Of a stretch of 64,000 bases of DNA, positions 36,844 through 46,720 are shown in pieces. The stretch covers positions 186,001-250,000 of the forward strand of contig NZ_FNNG01000003.1 in NCBI RefSeq assembly GCF_900106765.1, written 5' to 3'. A program made the translations under genes and the position numbers. Within the stretch, counting starts at the first letter, position 1; the number at the start of each line of letters is the position of its first letter. The stretch comes from Tepidimicrobium xylanilyticum (GTDB lineage: Bacteria; Bacillota; Clostridia; Tissierellales; Tepidimicrobiaceae). Under the pieces are notes generated by a model. That model ran no database searches. It was not told the origin of the DNA and saw only the letters and a program-made list of their open reading frames with translations.

Positions 36844-37657
36844 CTTTACGCCTCCATTTTGCAATAAAAGTAGATTTCTGGTCTTTAGGTTTATACATAT
36901 CCATCAATATTTGCCTTAAAGTTTTAGTATCTAAATATCTAGCTAAACTGCCATTTTCAGCAATGGAAATGGCTCCCGTTTCTTCTGATACAATTATGGA
37001 AAGACTATCAGATTTTTCTGAAATGCCAAGAGCCGCTCTATGTCTAGTGCCTAAATCCTTACTAAGAGATGTATTCTCCGTCAAAGGCAAAAAACATCCA
37101 GCAGCTTTTATTATGTCCTCTTTTACTATTACAGCACCATCATGAAGGGGAGTGTTTGGAATAAAGATGTTTATAAGAAGGTCACTCGAAACTTTTCCAT
37201 CGATCCTTGTACCAGTCTCAATTACCTCGCTTAATCCTGTAGTTCTTTCAATAACGATGAGAGCACCAATTTTCTGTCTGGAAAGGGATGCCACAGCTTC
37301 TACAATTTCTTCCACCAACTGACTTAAACTTTCGTCCTTTATTTCTATAAAGGATTTAGTAAAGAAATTGCTTCTGCCTATATATTCTAAAGCTCTTCTC
37401 AACTCCGGTTGAAAAACTATGATTAAAGCCAGTATTCCAACGGTCATAGTCTTATCCAGTATCCAGTGAACAGTGTAAAGTTGGAGCCAATCACTTACCT
37501 TAGTAAAAACGAATAAAGCTATAATTCCTTTAGTTAATTGCTCTGCTCTTGTTTCCCTAATCAACTTGAATAGTTTATAAAAAGCCATAGCAACTATAAA
37601 AATATCAACAATATCTTTTAGTCTTAAATTGATGAATAATCCTTTTATAAATTCCAA
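36824..37657 (-). CDS. cdaA: Diadenylate cyclase CdaA
   Basis: CdaA makes the second messenger cyclic-di-AMP from two ATP at the membrane. The 277-residue protein has three N-terminal membrane segments (about 14-31, 40-55 and 62-82) and a DAC domain with the catalytic motifs DGA (TPLHDGAVIV, about 180) and RHR (LGTRHRAALG, about 213). The start is a TTG at 37657, with AAGGTGTGG upstream. It overlaps cdaR. The usual third gene, glmM, is at 17.7 kb instead. A cyclic-di-AMP riboswitch lies about 9 kb downstream on the same strand. Confidence 0.96.
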   Translation of the reverse strand: MEFIKGLFINLRLKDIVDIFIVAMAFYKLFKLIRETRAEQLTKGIIALFVFTKVSDWLQLYTVHWILDKTMTVGILALIIVFQPELRRALEYIGRSNFFTKSFIEIKDESLSQLVEEIVEAVASLSRQKIGALIVIERTTGLSEVIETGTRIDGKVSSDLLINIFIPNTPLHDGAVIVKEDIIKAAGCFLPLTENTSLSKDLGTRHRAALGISEKSDSLSIIVSEETGAISIAENGSLARYLDTKTLRQILMDMYKPKDQKSTFIAKWRRKDGQREK

Positions 37658-37764
37658 GGGCTACCACACCTTCAAATATATTATCATTTTTATTATATAA
37701 CAAACATATGTCAATTTGAACTAAATAATATTAAATAAAAAATGTAAATAAATTCAGAATTTAG

Positions 37765-38973
37765 TTAATTTTGTGCCATCTTTTCCAGTGTATCATGATA
37801 GGATTCCTCTATTCTCTTTCTTTCCTTTTCACTAATTATTGAATATAGCCCTTCATCTTCAAGAAAATCAACAATAGGCAGTATTTCATACTTTACTCCA
37901 TTATCATTATACCTTCTAACCCAAGTAGGTATATAGGTAATGTCTTTTATAATCGTTTCATCTCTAATAAGATCCTTTTCTAGCAAGATTTTAACCATTA
38001 TTCCATCCTCTGCATATTTAGTGTTGACATTTTCTCTTCTCTGATTAGATAAAAAATTCCCCATGGAATATATGATGAAATTATCTTTCCCCCCATAATG
38101 GACAATTTCAGACCTTTGCACTACATGGGGATGGCCTCCTAAAATTATATTGGCTCCCCATTCTATCATTTTTTTTCCTAATTCAACTTGAAACTCCGAA
38201 GGTTCCCTTTCATATTCATTACCCCAATGAATGCAGACTACTATTATATCCGAATCGTGCCCCTTTGCCTTCAGTATGTCCTCCTTAATTCTGTTCTCAT
38301 CTATTCTATTGACCAAATAGGAAAGTTCTTCCTCAGTTAGACTATATTCTAAACCATTGAAACCATAGGAATAGGATAATAGGGCTACTTTTATGCCATT
38401 AATATTCTCTATAAGTAACTGGTCACTTGGTTCCCTATAGGTGCCTAGATTCTTCATTCCTTCCCTCTCAATAAATTCAATGGTCTTCAACAGCCCTTCC
38501 TTTCCTTGGTCTAATGCATGATTATTAGCAGTAGTAAGAATATTAAAACCCGCATTTTTAATAGCTTTCAAGGTTTCTTCTGGAGAATTAAACCTAGGAA
38601 ACCCAGAAAAACCCCTTTCATTACCTGCTACTACCGTTTCAAAATTGGCAATGGATAAATCTGCAGAATCTATATATTTTCTAACATATCTGAACACATC
38701 GTTGAAATCATAAGTATTATCGACCGGATTATAGGCAGATTTTATTTGAGGCATATGAAACATTATATCTCCAACCGCTAACAAGGTAGCAGTTGTAATC
38801 TTTTCCTCTTCTTCTTGGGGTATTTCAGATTCTGGTAGAGGGGATAGAAATCCATTCTCTTCTTGGCTTGTCCCATTATGGATTTTAGTTATATTTAATA
38901 AAAACTGGTTAATGATAAAGAGGGAAAAAAGTAGTAAGAGCAAAGACGGTATTATTATATTTCTTTTCTTCAT
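37765..38973 (-). CDS. CapA-family metallophosphatase-like protein
   Basis: This protein has about 402 residues from MKKRNIIIPSLLLLLFSLFI. It has an N-terminal membrane anchor (about 5-27) and an extracytoplasmic PGA_cap domain of the calcineurin-like phosphoesterase fold: AVGDIMFHMPQIK, IANFETVVAGN, TANNHALDQG, and VVCIHWGNEYE ending GGHPHVVQ. CapA proteins act in poly-gamma-glutamate capsule synthesis, but many stand-alone members have unknown roles, and no capBC genes are adjacent. I chose the ATG at 38973; an upstream ATG coincides with the ribosome site. It lies between prsW and cdaA. Confidence 0.88.
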   Translation of the reverse strand: MKKRNIIIPSLLLLLFSLFIINQFLLNITKIHNGTSQEENGFLSPLPESEIPQEEEEKITTATLLAVGDIMFHMPQIKSAYNPVDNTYDFNDVFRYVRKYIDSADLSIANFETVVAGNERGFSGFPRFNSPEETLKAIKNAGFNILTTANNHALDQGKEGLLKTIEFIEREGMKNLGTYREPSDQLLIENINGIKVALLSYSYGFNGLEYSLTEEELSYLVNRIDENRIKEDILKAKGHDSDIIVVCIHWGNEYEREPSEFQVELGKKMIEWGANIILGGHPHVVQRSEIVHYGGKDNFIIYSMGNFLSNQRRENVNTKYAEDGIMVKILLEKDLIRDETIIKDITYIPTWVRRYNDNGVKYEILPIVDFLEDEGLYSIISEKERKRIEESYHDTLEKMAQN

Positions 38974-39039
38974 TATAAATATCCTCATTTCATCAATTAT
39001 ATTACCATTTTATTATTTATCATAAAAATTTTCAACCCG

Positions 39040-39744
39040 CTATTCCTCCCTTTCAATATCCATAATCCTATTTCTTGAATCGTATATGAATTTATTTAAT
39101 TTTTGTTGGTTTATCCACCATATATAGATTACATAAGGAACAAATAATATACTAAGTTGAGGAATATTTGTCATCAATATAAAATTAAATGTACCATGTA
39201 GAAGAATTGGCATATAAAGAGATCTTCTCATATTTTTTCTCGATCTGATTTTGTCCCCATCAAATTTTGCTAACGATAAATAATATCCCATGGTTATTCC
39301 AAAGACAGCATGAGCAGGAACGGAGAAAATCCCTCTGTATAATCCTACATGAGGATTATTGGCATATCGATATACAACATATACTATGTTTTCCACTGTA
39401 GCAAATCCCATGGATGAAAATACTCCATATACTATCCCATCTAGTTTCTCATTAAAATACCTAGTCTTATAAGGTACTCTCAATATAACCTCCCTTTTAA
39501 AGAATTCTTCTGTAAGACCTGCCACTATGAAAGCAGTATAAAGAGCTTCTAAAGTTCCACCAAATATATTAAAGCTCAATAATACCTCCTCAACTATAAT
39601 TATGGGTATCACAGTTAGAGCACCTAGCAAATATGTTAATATTAATATTTTTAATGGTTCCCTATCATATCTATCGCTTAAGTATATAGCAAGTATTATG
39701 GCTACTGCTGGTGTTATCGCAGTTATGAATAATCTAGTATTCAA
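39040..39744 (-). CDS. prsW: PrsW-family intramembrane metalloprotease
   Basis: PrsW proteases cleave membrane anti-sigma factors such as RsiW. The 234-residue protein has about seven membrane segments and the family motifs: an acidic patch TEEFFKR (about 79-85), MGFATVENIVYV (about 112-123) and PAHAVFGITMG (about 142-152). The short family length fits. It is followed by the CapA-like gene after about 66 bases. No cognate anti-sigma factor is in the window, so the substrate is unknown. ATTGGAGGGGATATTTTGA precedes the ATG. Confidence 0.87.
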   Translation of the reverse strand: MNTRLFITAITPAVAIILAIYLSDRYDREPLKILILTYLLGALTVIPIIIVEEVLLSFNIFGGTLEALYTAFIVAGLTEEFFKREVILRVPYKTRYFNEKLDGIVYGVFSSMGFATVENIVYVVYRYANNPHVGLYRGIFSVPAHAVFGITMGYYLSLAKFDGDKIRSRKNMRRSLYMPILLHGTFNFILMTNIPQLSILFVPYVIYIWWINQQKLNKFIYDSRNRIMDIEREE

Positions 39745-39827
39745 AATATCCCCTCCAATAATATTGTTAAATATATTATTTGGTAGATATCAAATTATTA
39801 TCCTAGAAATATTAGTAAACTTTAGCA

Positions 39828-39858
39828 ATTAAAAAATTAAAACCCGCCTTTAGCGGGT
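39828..39858 (-). terminator. Terminator after ptsI
   Basis: AACCCGC (39841-39847) and GCGGGT (39853-39858) form a 6-7 bp GC-rich hairpin. On the minus strand TTTTAATTTTTTAA follows. It lies immediately downstream of ptsI. Confidence 0.88.
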
Positions 39859-39862
39859 CCTA

Positions 39863-41572
39863 TCATCTAATTATTATATTTTTATCTATAAATTTTTCCA
39901 CATCTTCTGCTGTTGGCAAGCTTAATATTTCATCAAGCATGGATTCTACTTCTTTTTTTGATGTATGGTTTATTATATATCTGGCCTTCAATATGGAAGC
40001 TGGATTCATGCTAAACTCATCTAAACCCATAGCCAATAATACAGGAATTAGCTTTTCATCTCCTGCAGCTTCCCCACACATACCTACCCAAATTCCTGCT
40101 TTGTGACCGTTGTCTATGGTCATCTTTATTAACCTTAATACAGCGGGGTCATATTGGTTGTATAGATGAGAAATATCCTGATTACCTCTATCCACTGCCA
40201 ATGTATATTGGATTAAATCATTGGTTCCAATACTGAAGAAGTCTACTTCCTTTGCGAATATATCTGAGTGTACAGCAACCGAAGGTATTTCAACCATTAT
40301 TCCTACCTCTATATTTTCATTAAACGGAATGTTCTCTTTCCTTAACTCATCTTTAACTTCTTCTAAAATTCTTTTAGCCTCCCTTACTTCCCCTATATTG
40401 GATATCATGGGAAACATTATCTTAATATTGCCAAAGGCAGAAGCTCTTAATAAAGCCCTTAGCTGAGTCTTAAATATATCCCTTCTGTCTAGACAAAGCC
40501 TAATGGCTCTATACCCTAGGAAAGGATTCATCTCTTTTGGAAGTTCCAAATATGGTATATCCTTATCCCCACCTACATCTAAAGTCCTAATTACAACTGG
40601 TTTCCCTTCCAACTTCTCTGCTACTATTTTATAAGCTTCAAATTGTTCCTCTTCAGTCGGTAAGCTATCACTATCCATATAGAGGAATTCCGTTCTAAAT
40701 AGTCCTACTCCTTCTCCATCATTTGCTATGACATTATCTATATCCTTCGGTGTACCAATATTGGCAGCTATCTCTACCCTTATGCCATCCTTAGAAATGC
40801 TCTCTTTTCCCTTCATTTCCTTGACTTTTGATTTAAAATCTTCATATTTCTTCTTTTTTTCTTCATAAAACTCAATTTCCTCTTTAGAAGGATTGATTAA
40901 AATTATCCCTGTATTTCCATCTATAATCATGAAATCCCCGTCTTTTATTAAATTGGTAATATCTTTCGCTCCAGCTACTGCTGGTATTTCTAAACTTCTT
41001 GCCATTATAGAAGTATGAGAAGTTTTTCCACCTAGTTCAGTTACTATTCCTACTACCTTTTTCTTATCCATTTGAGCAGTATCTGAAGGAACTAAATCCT
41101 CTGCTACAATGATGGATTTTTCCTTTATAGATCTTAAATCCCCACCTTCTATTCCAGCTAATATCCTAAGAAGCCTTTTAGATACATCCTTTAAATCTAA
41201 AGCTCTTTCCTTTAAATAAGCATCTTCAATATTCTCAAATAATGATATATAGTAATCTGTTACCTCTTTCAAGGCCCATTCTACATTAACTTTTTCTTCC
41301 TTTATCTTGTTTTTAACACCTTCAATGTATTCTGGGTCATGTAGCATCAATTTATGGGCATTAAAAATCTCTGCTTCTTTTTTGCCAATACTTGCTAAAG
41401 TTTCTTCATATAAACTTTCAAGTTCTTTTATACCTTTCTTAACTGCATTATCTAATCTTTCAATTTCATCGTTATAATTTTCAGTCTCTTTTCTTTCAAC
41501 TTTAATATCAGGTTCCTTGTACACTAGTACCTTACCTAGAGCGATTCCTGATGATGTTCCTATGGCTTTCAT
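39863..41572 (-). CDS. ptsI: Phosphoenolpyruvate-protein phosphotransferase (PTS enzyme I)
   Basis: Enzyme I passes phosphate from phosphoenolpyruvate to HPr. The 569-residue protein has the N-terminal HPr-binding domain, the phosphorylated histidine in GGKTSHTSIMARSLEIPAV (about His188), and the PEP-binding C-terminal barrel with GVGLFRTEFLYMD, IMFPMISNI and CGEAAGD (the conserved active-site cysteine). An AGGAGGCATTTCGC site precedes the ATG at 41572, 13 bases after ptsH. No sugar-specific enzyme II lies nearby, so this is the general PTS operon. Confidence 0.97.
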   Translation of the reverse strand: MKAIGTSSGIALGKVLVYKEPDIKVERKETENYNDEIERLDNAVKKGIKELESLYEETLASIGKKEAEIFNAHKLMLHDPEYIEGVKNKIKEEKVNVEWALKEVTDYYISLFENIEDAYLKERALDLKDVSKRLLRILAGIEGGDLRSIKEKSIIVAEDLVPSDTAQMDKKKVVGIVTELGGKTSHTSIMARSLEIPAVAGAKDITNLIKDGDFMIIDGNTGIILINPSKEEIEFYEEKKKKYEDFKSKVKEMKGKESISKDGIRVEIAANIGTPKDIDNVIANDGEGVGLFRTEFLYMDSDSLPTEEEQFEAYKIVAEKLEGKPVVIRTLDVGGDKDIPYLELPKEMNPFLGYRAIRLCLDRRDIFKTQLRALLRASAFGNIKIMFPMISNIGEVREAKRILEEVKDELRKENIPFNENIEVGIMVEIPSVAVHSDIFAKEVDFFSIGTNDLIQYTLAVDRGNQDISHLYNQYDPAVLRLIKMTIDNGHKAGIWVGMCGEAAGDEKLIPVLLAMGLDEFSMNPASILKARYIINHTSKKEVESMLDEILSLPTAEDVEKFIDKNIIIR

Positions 41573-41584
41573 GCGAAATGCCTC

Positions 41585-41848
41585 CTATTCGTTAAAATTG
41601 TCATTTACAAGTTTTACTAAAGCTTTCACTGCTTCTTCAGCATCGCTGCCTTCTGCTTTTATTATTATAGTATCTCCTTTTGCAGCTCCCATACTCAATA
41701 TTCCCATAATGCTCTTTGCGTTATATTCTTTCCCGTCTTTTTCAACGATTACATTTGATGTGAATTTTGAAGCCTCTTTTACAAATAAACTTGCTGGTCT
41801 TGCATGAAGACCTGTTTCATTTGTTAATGTTACCTCTTGTTTATACAT
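41585..41848 (-). CDS. ptsH: HPr phosphocarrier protein
   Basis: HPr shuttles phosphate from enzyme I to the sugar-specific PTS proteins. The 87-residue protein has the phosphorylated His in TGLHARPASLFV and a regulatory serine region, SIMGILSMG (about Ser46), of the Firmicute type that HPr kinase can phosphorylate. AAAGGAGGAAATTA precedes the ATG. It is the first gene of ptsHI. Confidence 0.97.
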   Translation of the reverse strand: MYKQEVTLTNETGLHARPASLFVKEASKFTSNVIVEKDGKEYNAKSIMGILSMGAAKGDTIIIKAEGSDAEEAVKALVKLVNDNFNE

Positions 41849-41905
41849 ATTAATTTCCTCCTTTTGTATTTATATAAGTTATTATTATTTATTTTATTAT
41901 AATTA

Positions 41906-41934
41906 AGCATATTAAATATGCATATTGATTTCAA
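41906..41934 (-). promoter_or_regulatory. ptsHI promoter overlapping a palindrome
   Basis: On the minus strand TTGAAA (41934-41929) and TATGCT (41911-41906) are 17 bases apart. The -10 region overlaps GCATATTAAATATGC (41907-41921), a 15-base palindrome with 7-base arms. This looks like an operator placed on the ptsH promoter; the regulator is unknown. Confidence 0.5.
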
Positions 41935-41982
41935 AATTAGTTTAATAGGGTGTAAATATAAAATTCATGAAAAGGTTTGTAT

Positions 41983-42009
41983 AAAAAAGTGAGGTGGAAA
42001 TTCCACCTC
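41983..42009 (-). terminator. Terminator after rubrerythrin
   Basis: GAGGTGG (41991-41997) and CCACCTC (42003-42009) form a hairpin extendable by AA/TT pairs. On the minus strand six Ts follow. It lies directly after the rubrerythrin stop codon. Confidence 0.9.
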
Positions 42010-42010
42010 A

Positions 42011-42556
42011 TCAATACTCTTTAAATAATTCTTTTTTAGCATTACACAATGGGCAAGTTTCTTCTTCACCCGTTATACTAATAAAGCCACATACTGGGCA
42101 TAACAAGATAGTTTCTGCTTCTAAATCTTTACCTAAATCTACAGCTTCTTTTGCTTTAGTAAACAATTCAGCATGAACTTTTTCCGCTTCTATAGCATAT
42201 CTATAAGCTGAAAGTGCAGCCTTCTCATTTTGCATTTCTGCTACAGCTATGTAAGCAGGGTACATTTGTTCCACTTCAAATAACTCTCCATCAATGGCTC
42301 CTTGCAGATTATCCGATGTAGAATCATAGCCAAACACTCCACCAGATAATACATCAAAGGAACCCACTTCATCTTTTAAAGCTTTAAAATGCAATGTAGC
42401 ATGTACTTCTTCAGCATCGGAGGTTGCCATAAATAATCGGGCTACATTTGGAAAGCCATCCTTTTTAGCTTTTTCGGCCCAAATCCTGTACCTCATATGC
42501 GCTTGACTTTCTCCACCATAAGCCGACCTTAAATTGCTTGCAGTCATAGCGTTCAT
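42011..42556 (-). CDS. rbr: Rubrerythrin
   Basis: Rubrerythrin reduces hydrogen peroxide in the cytoplasm of anaerobes. The 181-residue protein has a ferritin-like di-iron domain with paired glutamate motifs (GGESQAHMRYRIWAEKA, EEVHATLHFKAL, EMQNEKAALSAYRYAIEAEKVHAELF) and a C-terminal rubredoxin-like domain with CPVCG and CPLCN knuckles (about 154-171). AAGGGGGAATACAT precedes the ATG. It is a single-gene transcript. The rubredoxin at 4.2 kb is a plausible electron donor. Confidence 0.97.
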   Translation of the reverse strand: MNAMTASNLRSAYGGESQAHMRYRIWAEKAKKDGFPNVARLFMATSDAEEVHATLHFKALKDEVGSFDVLSGGVFGYDSTSDNLQGAIDGELFEVEQMYPAYIAVAEMQNEKAALSAYRYAIEAEKVHAELFTKAKEAVDLGKDLEAETILLCPVCGFISITGEEETCPLCNAKKELFKEY

Positions 42557-42865
42557 ATGTATTCCCCCTTTAGTAAAGTAAATATACTATTAACTTATAT
42601 TATATCCTTATTTAATAAATAAGTCTAGTTATATTAGCATTTCAAATACTTTTTCATTCAAAATTCTTAGTATTATTACATTTTTAAATGTAAATACATA
42701 TAAAACAACCTTCATAACATGACATTATATCCCATCATTTCCAGATATAATTCTTCTTGCAACTATAACCATTGAATAAATATTATAAATTTGCTTTCTA
42801 CAAGACTTTTAATATTCTATTGTTCAATTCATAAAGATTAGGAAACTAAATGTATACAATTTTTG
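42557..42865. other. Intergenic region between opp operon 2 and rubrerythrin
   Basis: About 309 bases without a gene. A candidate rubrerythrin promoter on the minus strand is TAGACT (42627-42622), 17 bases, TATAAT (42604-42599). I did not find a clear terminator for the second opp operon. Confidence 0.45.
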
Positions 42866-43834
42866 TTAATTATCAGTATTTTCTTCTACTAAGAAACAAG
42901 CTACTTGATGGCCACTTCCTACTGCCATTAATTTTGGTTCTTCATCAAAACATCTGTCCATTACATAATTACAACGGGCTGCAAATCTACAACCAGGTTT
43001 TGGGTCTATTGGTGATGTTATCTCACCCTTCAGTATAATATGTTCCCGTTTGCTCTTTATACTGGGAACTGGAATAGCCGAAAGCAATGCTTGGGTATAG
43101 GGATGAAGGCTATTTTTAAACAATTCGTCTGCAGGAGCTTTTTCTACAACTTTACCCAGATACATCACTGCGATATTGTCTGAAATATGCTTAACTACCG
43201 ACAGATCATGGGTTATGAATAAATAGGTTAAGTCCAGATCTTCTTGTAAATCCTGCATTAAATTTAATATTTGAGCTTGGATGGAAACATCTAACGCAGA
43301 TACGGGTTCATCACATACTATGAATTTAGGTTTTAAGGCTAAAGCCCTGGCAATTCCTATTCGCTGCCTTCTTCCGCCATCTAGCTCGTGGGGATATGAA
43401 TTCATCAATCTTTTAGCCAGCCCGACTAAGTCCATTAAACGTAGTACTTCCTTTTCCAGTTCAGAATTCTTCTTGCCTACAATATTATGTATAATCAAAG
43501 GTTCCGCTATAATTTCGGATACCGATAATCTCGGGTTTAAGGATGAAAAAGGGTCTTGAAATATTATTTGCATATCCCTCCTAAGCTTAGTCATCTGCTT
43601 TTTGTTAAATTCATTTATGTTCTGACCTTCAAAATAGATTTCCCCTTCGGTTGGCTCAAGAAGTCGAAGTATAACTCTACCTATAGTCGATTTTCCACAG
43701 CCTGACTCCCCTACAAGCCCTAATGTTTCTCCTTTTTCCATATCAAAATCTACTCCATCAACAGCATGTAACATGCCTTTTGGAGTTTTAAAATACTTTT
43801 TAATGCCTTTTACCTTTAACAGTGCTTCAGCCAT
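42866..43834 (-). CDS. oppF: Peptide ABC transporter ATP-binding protein OppF, second copy
   Basis: This 322-residue ATPase has Walker [11 protein letters not shown] loop [15 protein letters not shown], Walker [13 protein letters not shown] and H loop FITHDLSVV. The signature is [10 protein letters not shown] rather than the usual LSGGQ. The C-terminal oligo_HPY region has cysteines [14 protein letters not shown]. It overlaps the oppD stop by one base. The altered signature suggests it forms an asymmetric pair with OppD2, whose signature [10 protein letters not shown] is normal. The reading frame is intact, so it is probably functional. Confidence 0.94.
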   Translation of the reverse strand: MAEALLKVKGIKKYFKTPKGMLHAVDGVDFDMEKGETLGLVGESGCGKSTIGRVILRLLEPTEGEIYFEGQNINEFNKKQMTKLRRDMQIIFQDPFSSLNPRLSVSEIIAEPLIIHNIVGKKNSELEKEVLRLMDLVGLAKRLMNSYPHELDGGRRQRIGIARALALKPKFIVCDEPVSALDVSIQAQILNLMQDLQEDLDLTYLFITHDLSVVKHISDNIAVMYLGKVVEKAPADELFKNSLHPYTQALLSAIPVPSIKSKREHIILKGEITSPIDPKPGCRFAARCNYVMDRCFDEEPKLMAVGSGHQVACFLVEENTDN

Positions 43835-44823
43835 TAAAGCACCTCCTTTGCTTCTATAACGCCTTCATATATTAGACATTTCACCATATGACCTTCTTCT
43901 ATATTGGTTATAAAAGGTTTTCGTTTCTTGCAAATATCCTGGGCATGGGAACACCTAGGATGGAAAGTACAACCTGAGGGAAGATTTGTAGGATCTGGCA
44001 TGAGTCCTTTTATGGGTTTCAATCTTTCCACATCTTCTTCAAGGCTGGGTATGGAACCAAAAAGGCCTAGTGTATAAGGATGTTTAGGATTTTCAAATAA
44101 TTGCTCCAATGTAGCATATTCTATTATCTCCCCAGCATACATTACAGCTACCTTATCACAGGTCTCTGCTACGATGCCTAAGTCGTGGGTTATAAGGATC
44201 ATAGCTGTATTAAACTCATCCCTTAATCGCTTCATAAGCTCCAGTACTTGAGCCTGTATGGTAACATCTAGTGCAGTAGTTGGCTCATCTGCAATGAGCA
44301 AACTAGGATTACAAGCCAAGGCTATGGCAATTACCACCCTCTGCTTCATACCACCAGAAAACTGATGAGGATAATCTATAGCCCTTTCCTTTGGAATTCC
44401 TACTAATTCCAACATCTCATTTGCCTTTTCCATTGCTTCCTCATGAGATAAACCTTGGTGGATTTCGATTCCCTCTGCTATTTGATCTCCTACGGTCATA
44501 ACTGGATTTAAAGAGGTCATAGGGTCTTGAAATATCATGGATATCTTATTACCTCTAATGCTTCTCATATCTTCTTCAGATAGCTCCAATAGATTTTCTC
44601 CATCAAAATATATTTCACCACTAATTATCTTCCCTGGAGGATTTGGAATCAACCTCAATATGCTTAGAGCAGTTGTTGTCTTCCCTGCTCCAGTTTCTCC
44701 TACTAAGCCCAAGGTTTCCCCCCTTTTAAGAACCATATCTAATCCATTTACAGCTTCAACTACACCCTCATCAGTAATATAATGTACTACTAAATTTTTT
44801 ATTTCAAGAATGTTATTATCCAT
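43834..44823 (-). CDS. oppD: Peptide ABC transporter ATP-binding protein OppD, second copy
   Basis: This 329-residue ATPase has Walker [11 protein letters not shown] loop [15 protein letters not shown], signature [10 protein letters not shown], Walker [13 protein letters not shown] and H loop LITHDLGIV. The C-terminal oligo_HPY domain carries [26 protein letters not shown] precedes the ATG at 44823. It sits between oppC and oppF of the second operon and resembles the OppD at 12.3 kb. Confidence 0.95.
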   Translation of the reverse strand: MDNNILEIKNLVVHYITDEGVVEAVNGLDMVLKRGETLGLVGETGAGKTTTALSILRLIPNPPGKIISGEIYFDGENLLELSEEDMRSIRGNKISMIFQDPMTSLNPVMTVGDQIAEGIEIHQGLSHEEAMEKANEMLELVGIPKERAIDYPHQFSGGMKQRVVIAIALACNPSLLIADEPTTALDVTIQAQVLELMKRLRDEFNTAMILITHDLGIVAETCDKVAVMYAGEIIEYATLEQLFENPKHPYTLGLFGSIPSLEEDVERLKPIKGLMPDPTNLPSGCTFHPRCSHAQDICKKRKPFITNIEEGHMVKCLIYEGVIEAKEVL

Positions 44824-44836
44824 ATATTCCCCTCCT

Positions 44837-45742
44837 TTACTGCTTTAATCGTGGATCCAGTGCATCTCTTAACCCGTCACCCAATAAGTTCAATGCAAGG
44901 ATAGTTATTACAATAGCTAGACCTGGGAAAGTAGTAATATGGGAAGCATCCCACAAATAGGTTCTTCCATCGGACAACATTGATCCCCATTCTGGTCTAG
45001 GCTTAGGTACTCCCAGTCCAATGAAACTTAATCCAGCTGTAGATAGTATAGCTGTTGCTACTCCTAAAGTTCCTTGAACGATTACTGGAGCCAATGCGTT
45101 GGGGATTATATGTTTGGTAATAATCCTAAAGTCAGATGCCCCTATGGCCCTAGCTGCTTCTATAAACTCTTGGTCCTTCACAGTTAATACCGAGGCCCTA
45201 ACTATTCTAGCATAACCTGGAATAGAGGAAATCCCAATAGCTAACATTAAATTAAATAGATTGGTACCTAAAGCAGTAACTATTGCAATGGCAAGCAATA
45301 TACTTGGAATAGCTAGAAAAATATCCATCGCCCTCATAATGATGTTATCTATCCTCCCACCATAAAAACCTGCTATTGCACCTAAGGTTCCTCCTATTAA
45401 TACCGCAATACCTACAGCAACTACCCCTACCATTAGTGAAACTCTTGCACCATGGATTATCCTGGCGAATATATCCCTACCAAAGTTATCAGTTCCTAAC
45501 CAGTGTTCCTTTGATGGTCCTTGTAATCTAATAGCAGTGTTCTGTTTAATTGCCACCTCTTCATAATCTGCAATTATATTTGCAAATATGGCCAGCAAAA
45601 TTAATATGACCATAATAATTAAACCAACCATAGCCATTTTATTCTTTTTAAGCCTTCGCCAAACTTCACCCCACTGTGATCTTTTCCGTCCCGAATTAGG
45701 TTTTAAATTAACATCCTTTTCTGCTGACATGCTTGAATTCAT
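44837..45742 (-). CDS. oppC: Peptide ABC transporter permease OppC, second copy
   Basis: This 301-residue membrane protein has a basic N-terminal tail, one helix (about 34-56) and the permease core with the docking loop [21 protein letters not shown] and the closing [17 protein letters not shown] typical of DppC/OppC. AGGAGGGCATAAT precedes the ATG at 45742. It is 12 bases after oppB and 13 before oppD. Confidence 0.95.
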   Translation of the reverse strand: MNSSMSAEKDVNLKPNSGRKRSQWGEVWRRLKKNKMAMVGLIIMVILILLAIFANIIADYEEVAIKQNTAIRLQGPSKEHWLGTDNFGRDIFARIIHGARVSLMVGVVAVGIAVLIGGTLGAIAGFYGGRIDNIIMRAMDIFLAIPSILLAIAIVTALGTNLFNLMLAIGISSIPGYARIVRASVLTVKDQEFIEAARAIGASDFRIITKHIIPNALAPVIVQGTLGVATAILSTAGLSFIGLGVPKPRPEWGSMLSDGRTYLWDASHITTFPGLAIVITILALNLLGDGLRDALDPRLKQ

Positions 45743-45754
45743 ATTATGCCCTCC

Positions 45755-46681
45755 TTACCTGTATTGAGATTTTATACGCGGGTCTAAGAATGCATATAAT
45801 ATATCTACCAATAGATTGACAATACTAAATACAACCGACATAAATATAACCGATGCTAATACCACAGGAGTATCTTTTTGCTTGATGGCTTCTACCATAA
45901 GCCTACCAACTCCGGGCCAGGAAAATACGGTTTCAGTTAGTACAGCCCCCCCTAATAGATATCCAAACTGAAGCCCTATAACAGTAACTACAGGTATTAG
46001 TGCGTTTTTTAAAGCATGTTTATTTATCACCTTTCTTTCTGCAACTCCTTTAGCCCTTGCAGTTCTTATGTAATCTTGCCTTATTACCTCTAGCATGGAT
46101 GAACGGGTCATTCTGGTTATAATAGCAGCCACTCCTGTACCAAGGGTAATTGCAGGAAGTATTAAGGAGGAAAATCCTGCATCCCCTCCAGAAGGTAATA
46201 AACCCAGATTAACTGAAAATAATAGTATTAGCATTAATCCCAACCAGAAATTAGGCATAGATACTCCTAATAATGCTAGAATCATGGTAATACTGTCTAT
46301 TGCTGAATATTGTTTAGTAGCGGAAATTATACCAACTGGGATACCAATTGCAACAGCTATTAATAATCCTGCTGTAGATAGTTTTAAAGTGGCTGGAAAT
46401 CTGGAAAAGATTTCATCAAAGACTGGCTTTCTTGTTGAATAGGACCTACCAAAATCGCCTTTTAAGGCATTCTTTAAAAATCTTAAATATTGTATAATGA
46501 AGTGATCGTTTAATCCCATTTCTTCTCTTAATTTTTCAACCTGTTCCTCGGGAGCATTTTCTCCTAGTATAATTAACGCTGGATCTCCAGGTGTAAAGAA
46601 CATAATACTATATACTATAAAGGTAACTCCTATAATTACTGGTATTAACATTATTAACCTTCTAACAATATATTTATGCAT
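45755..46681 (-). CDS. oppB: Peptide ABC transporter permease OppB, second copy
   Basis: This 308-residue membrane protein begins MHKYIVRRLIMLIPVIIGVT and has the OppB/DppB features: TPGDPALIILGENAPEEQVE, YLRFLKNALKGDFGRSY, the docking loop DYIRTARAKGVAERKVINKH and about six membrane segments. A GAAGGAGGGAAACA site precedes the ATG. A hairpin lies between this gene and oppA. Confidence 0.95.
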   Translation of the reverse strand: MHKYIVRRLIMLIPVIIGVTFIVYSIMFFTPGDPALIILGENAPEEQVEKLREEMGLNDHFIIQYLRFLKNALKGDFGRSYSTRKPVFDEIFSRFPATLKLSTAGLLIAVAIGIPVGIISATKQYSAIDSITMILALLGVSMPNFWLGLMLILLFSVNLGLLPSGGDAGFSSLILPAITLGTGVAAIITRMTRSSMLEVIRQDYIRTARAKGVAERKVINKHALKNALIPVVTVIGLQFGYLLGGAVLTETVFSWPGVGRLMVEAIKQKDTPVVLASVIFMSVVFSIVNLLVDILYAFLDPRIKSQYR

Positions 46682-46720
46682 TGTTTCCCTCCTTCATTAG
46701 CTAACCAATTGAACAGCAAT

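Noticed and set aside
42599-42627. PerR box at the rubrerythrin promoter
   Set aside because: The AT-rich palindrome near the promoter does not match the PerR consensus well enough to claim.
42866-43834. Second OppF as a broken pseudogene because of its LDGGR signature
   Set aside because: The frame is complete, all other motifs are intact and it is translationally coupled to oppD.
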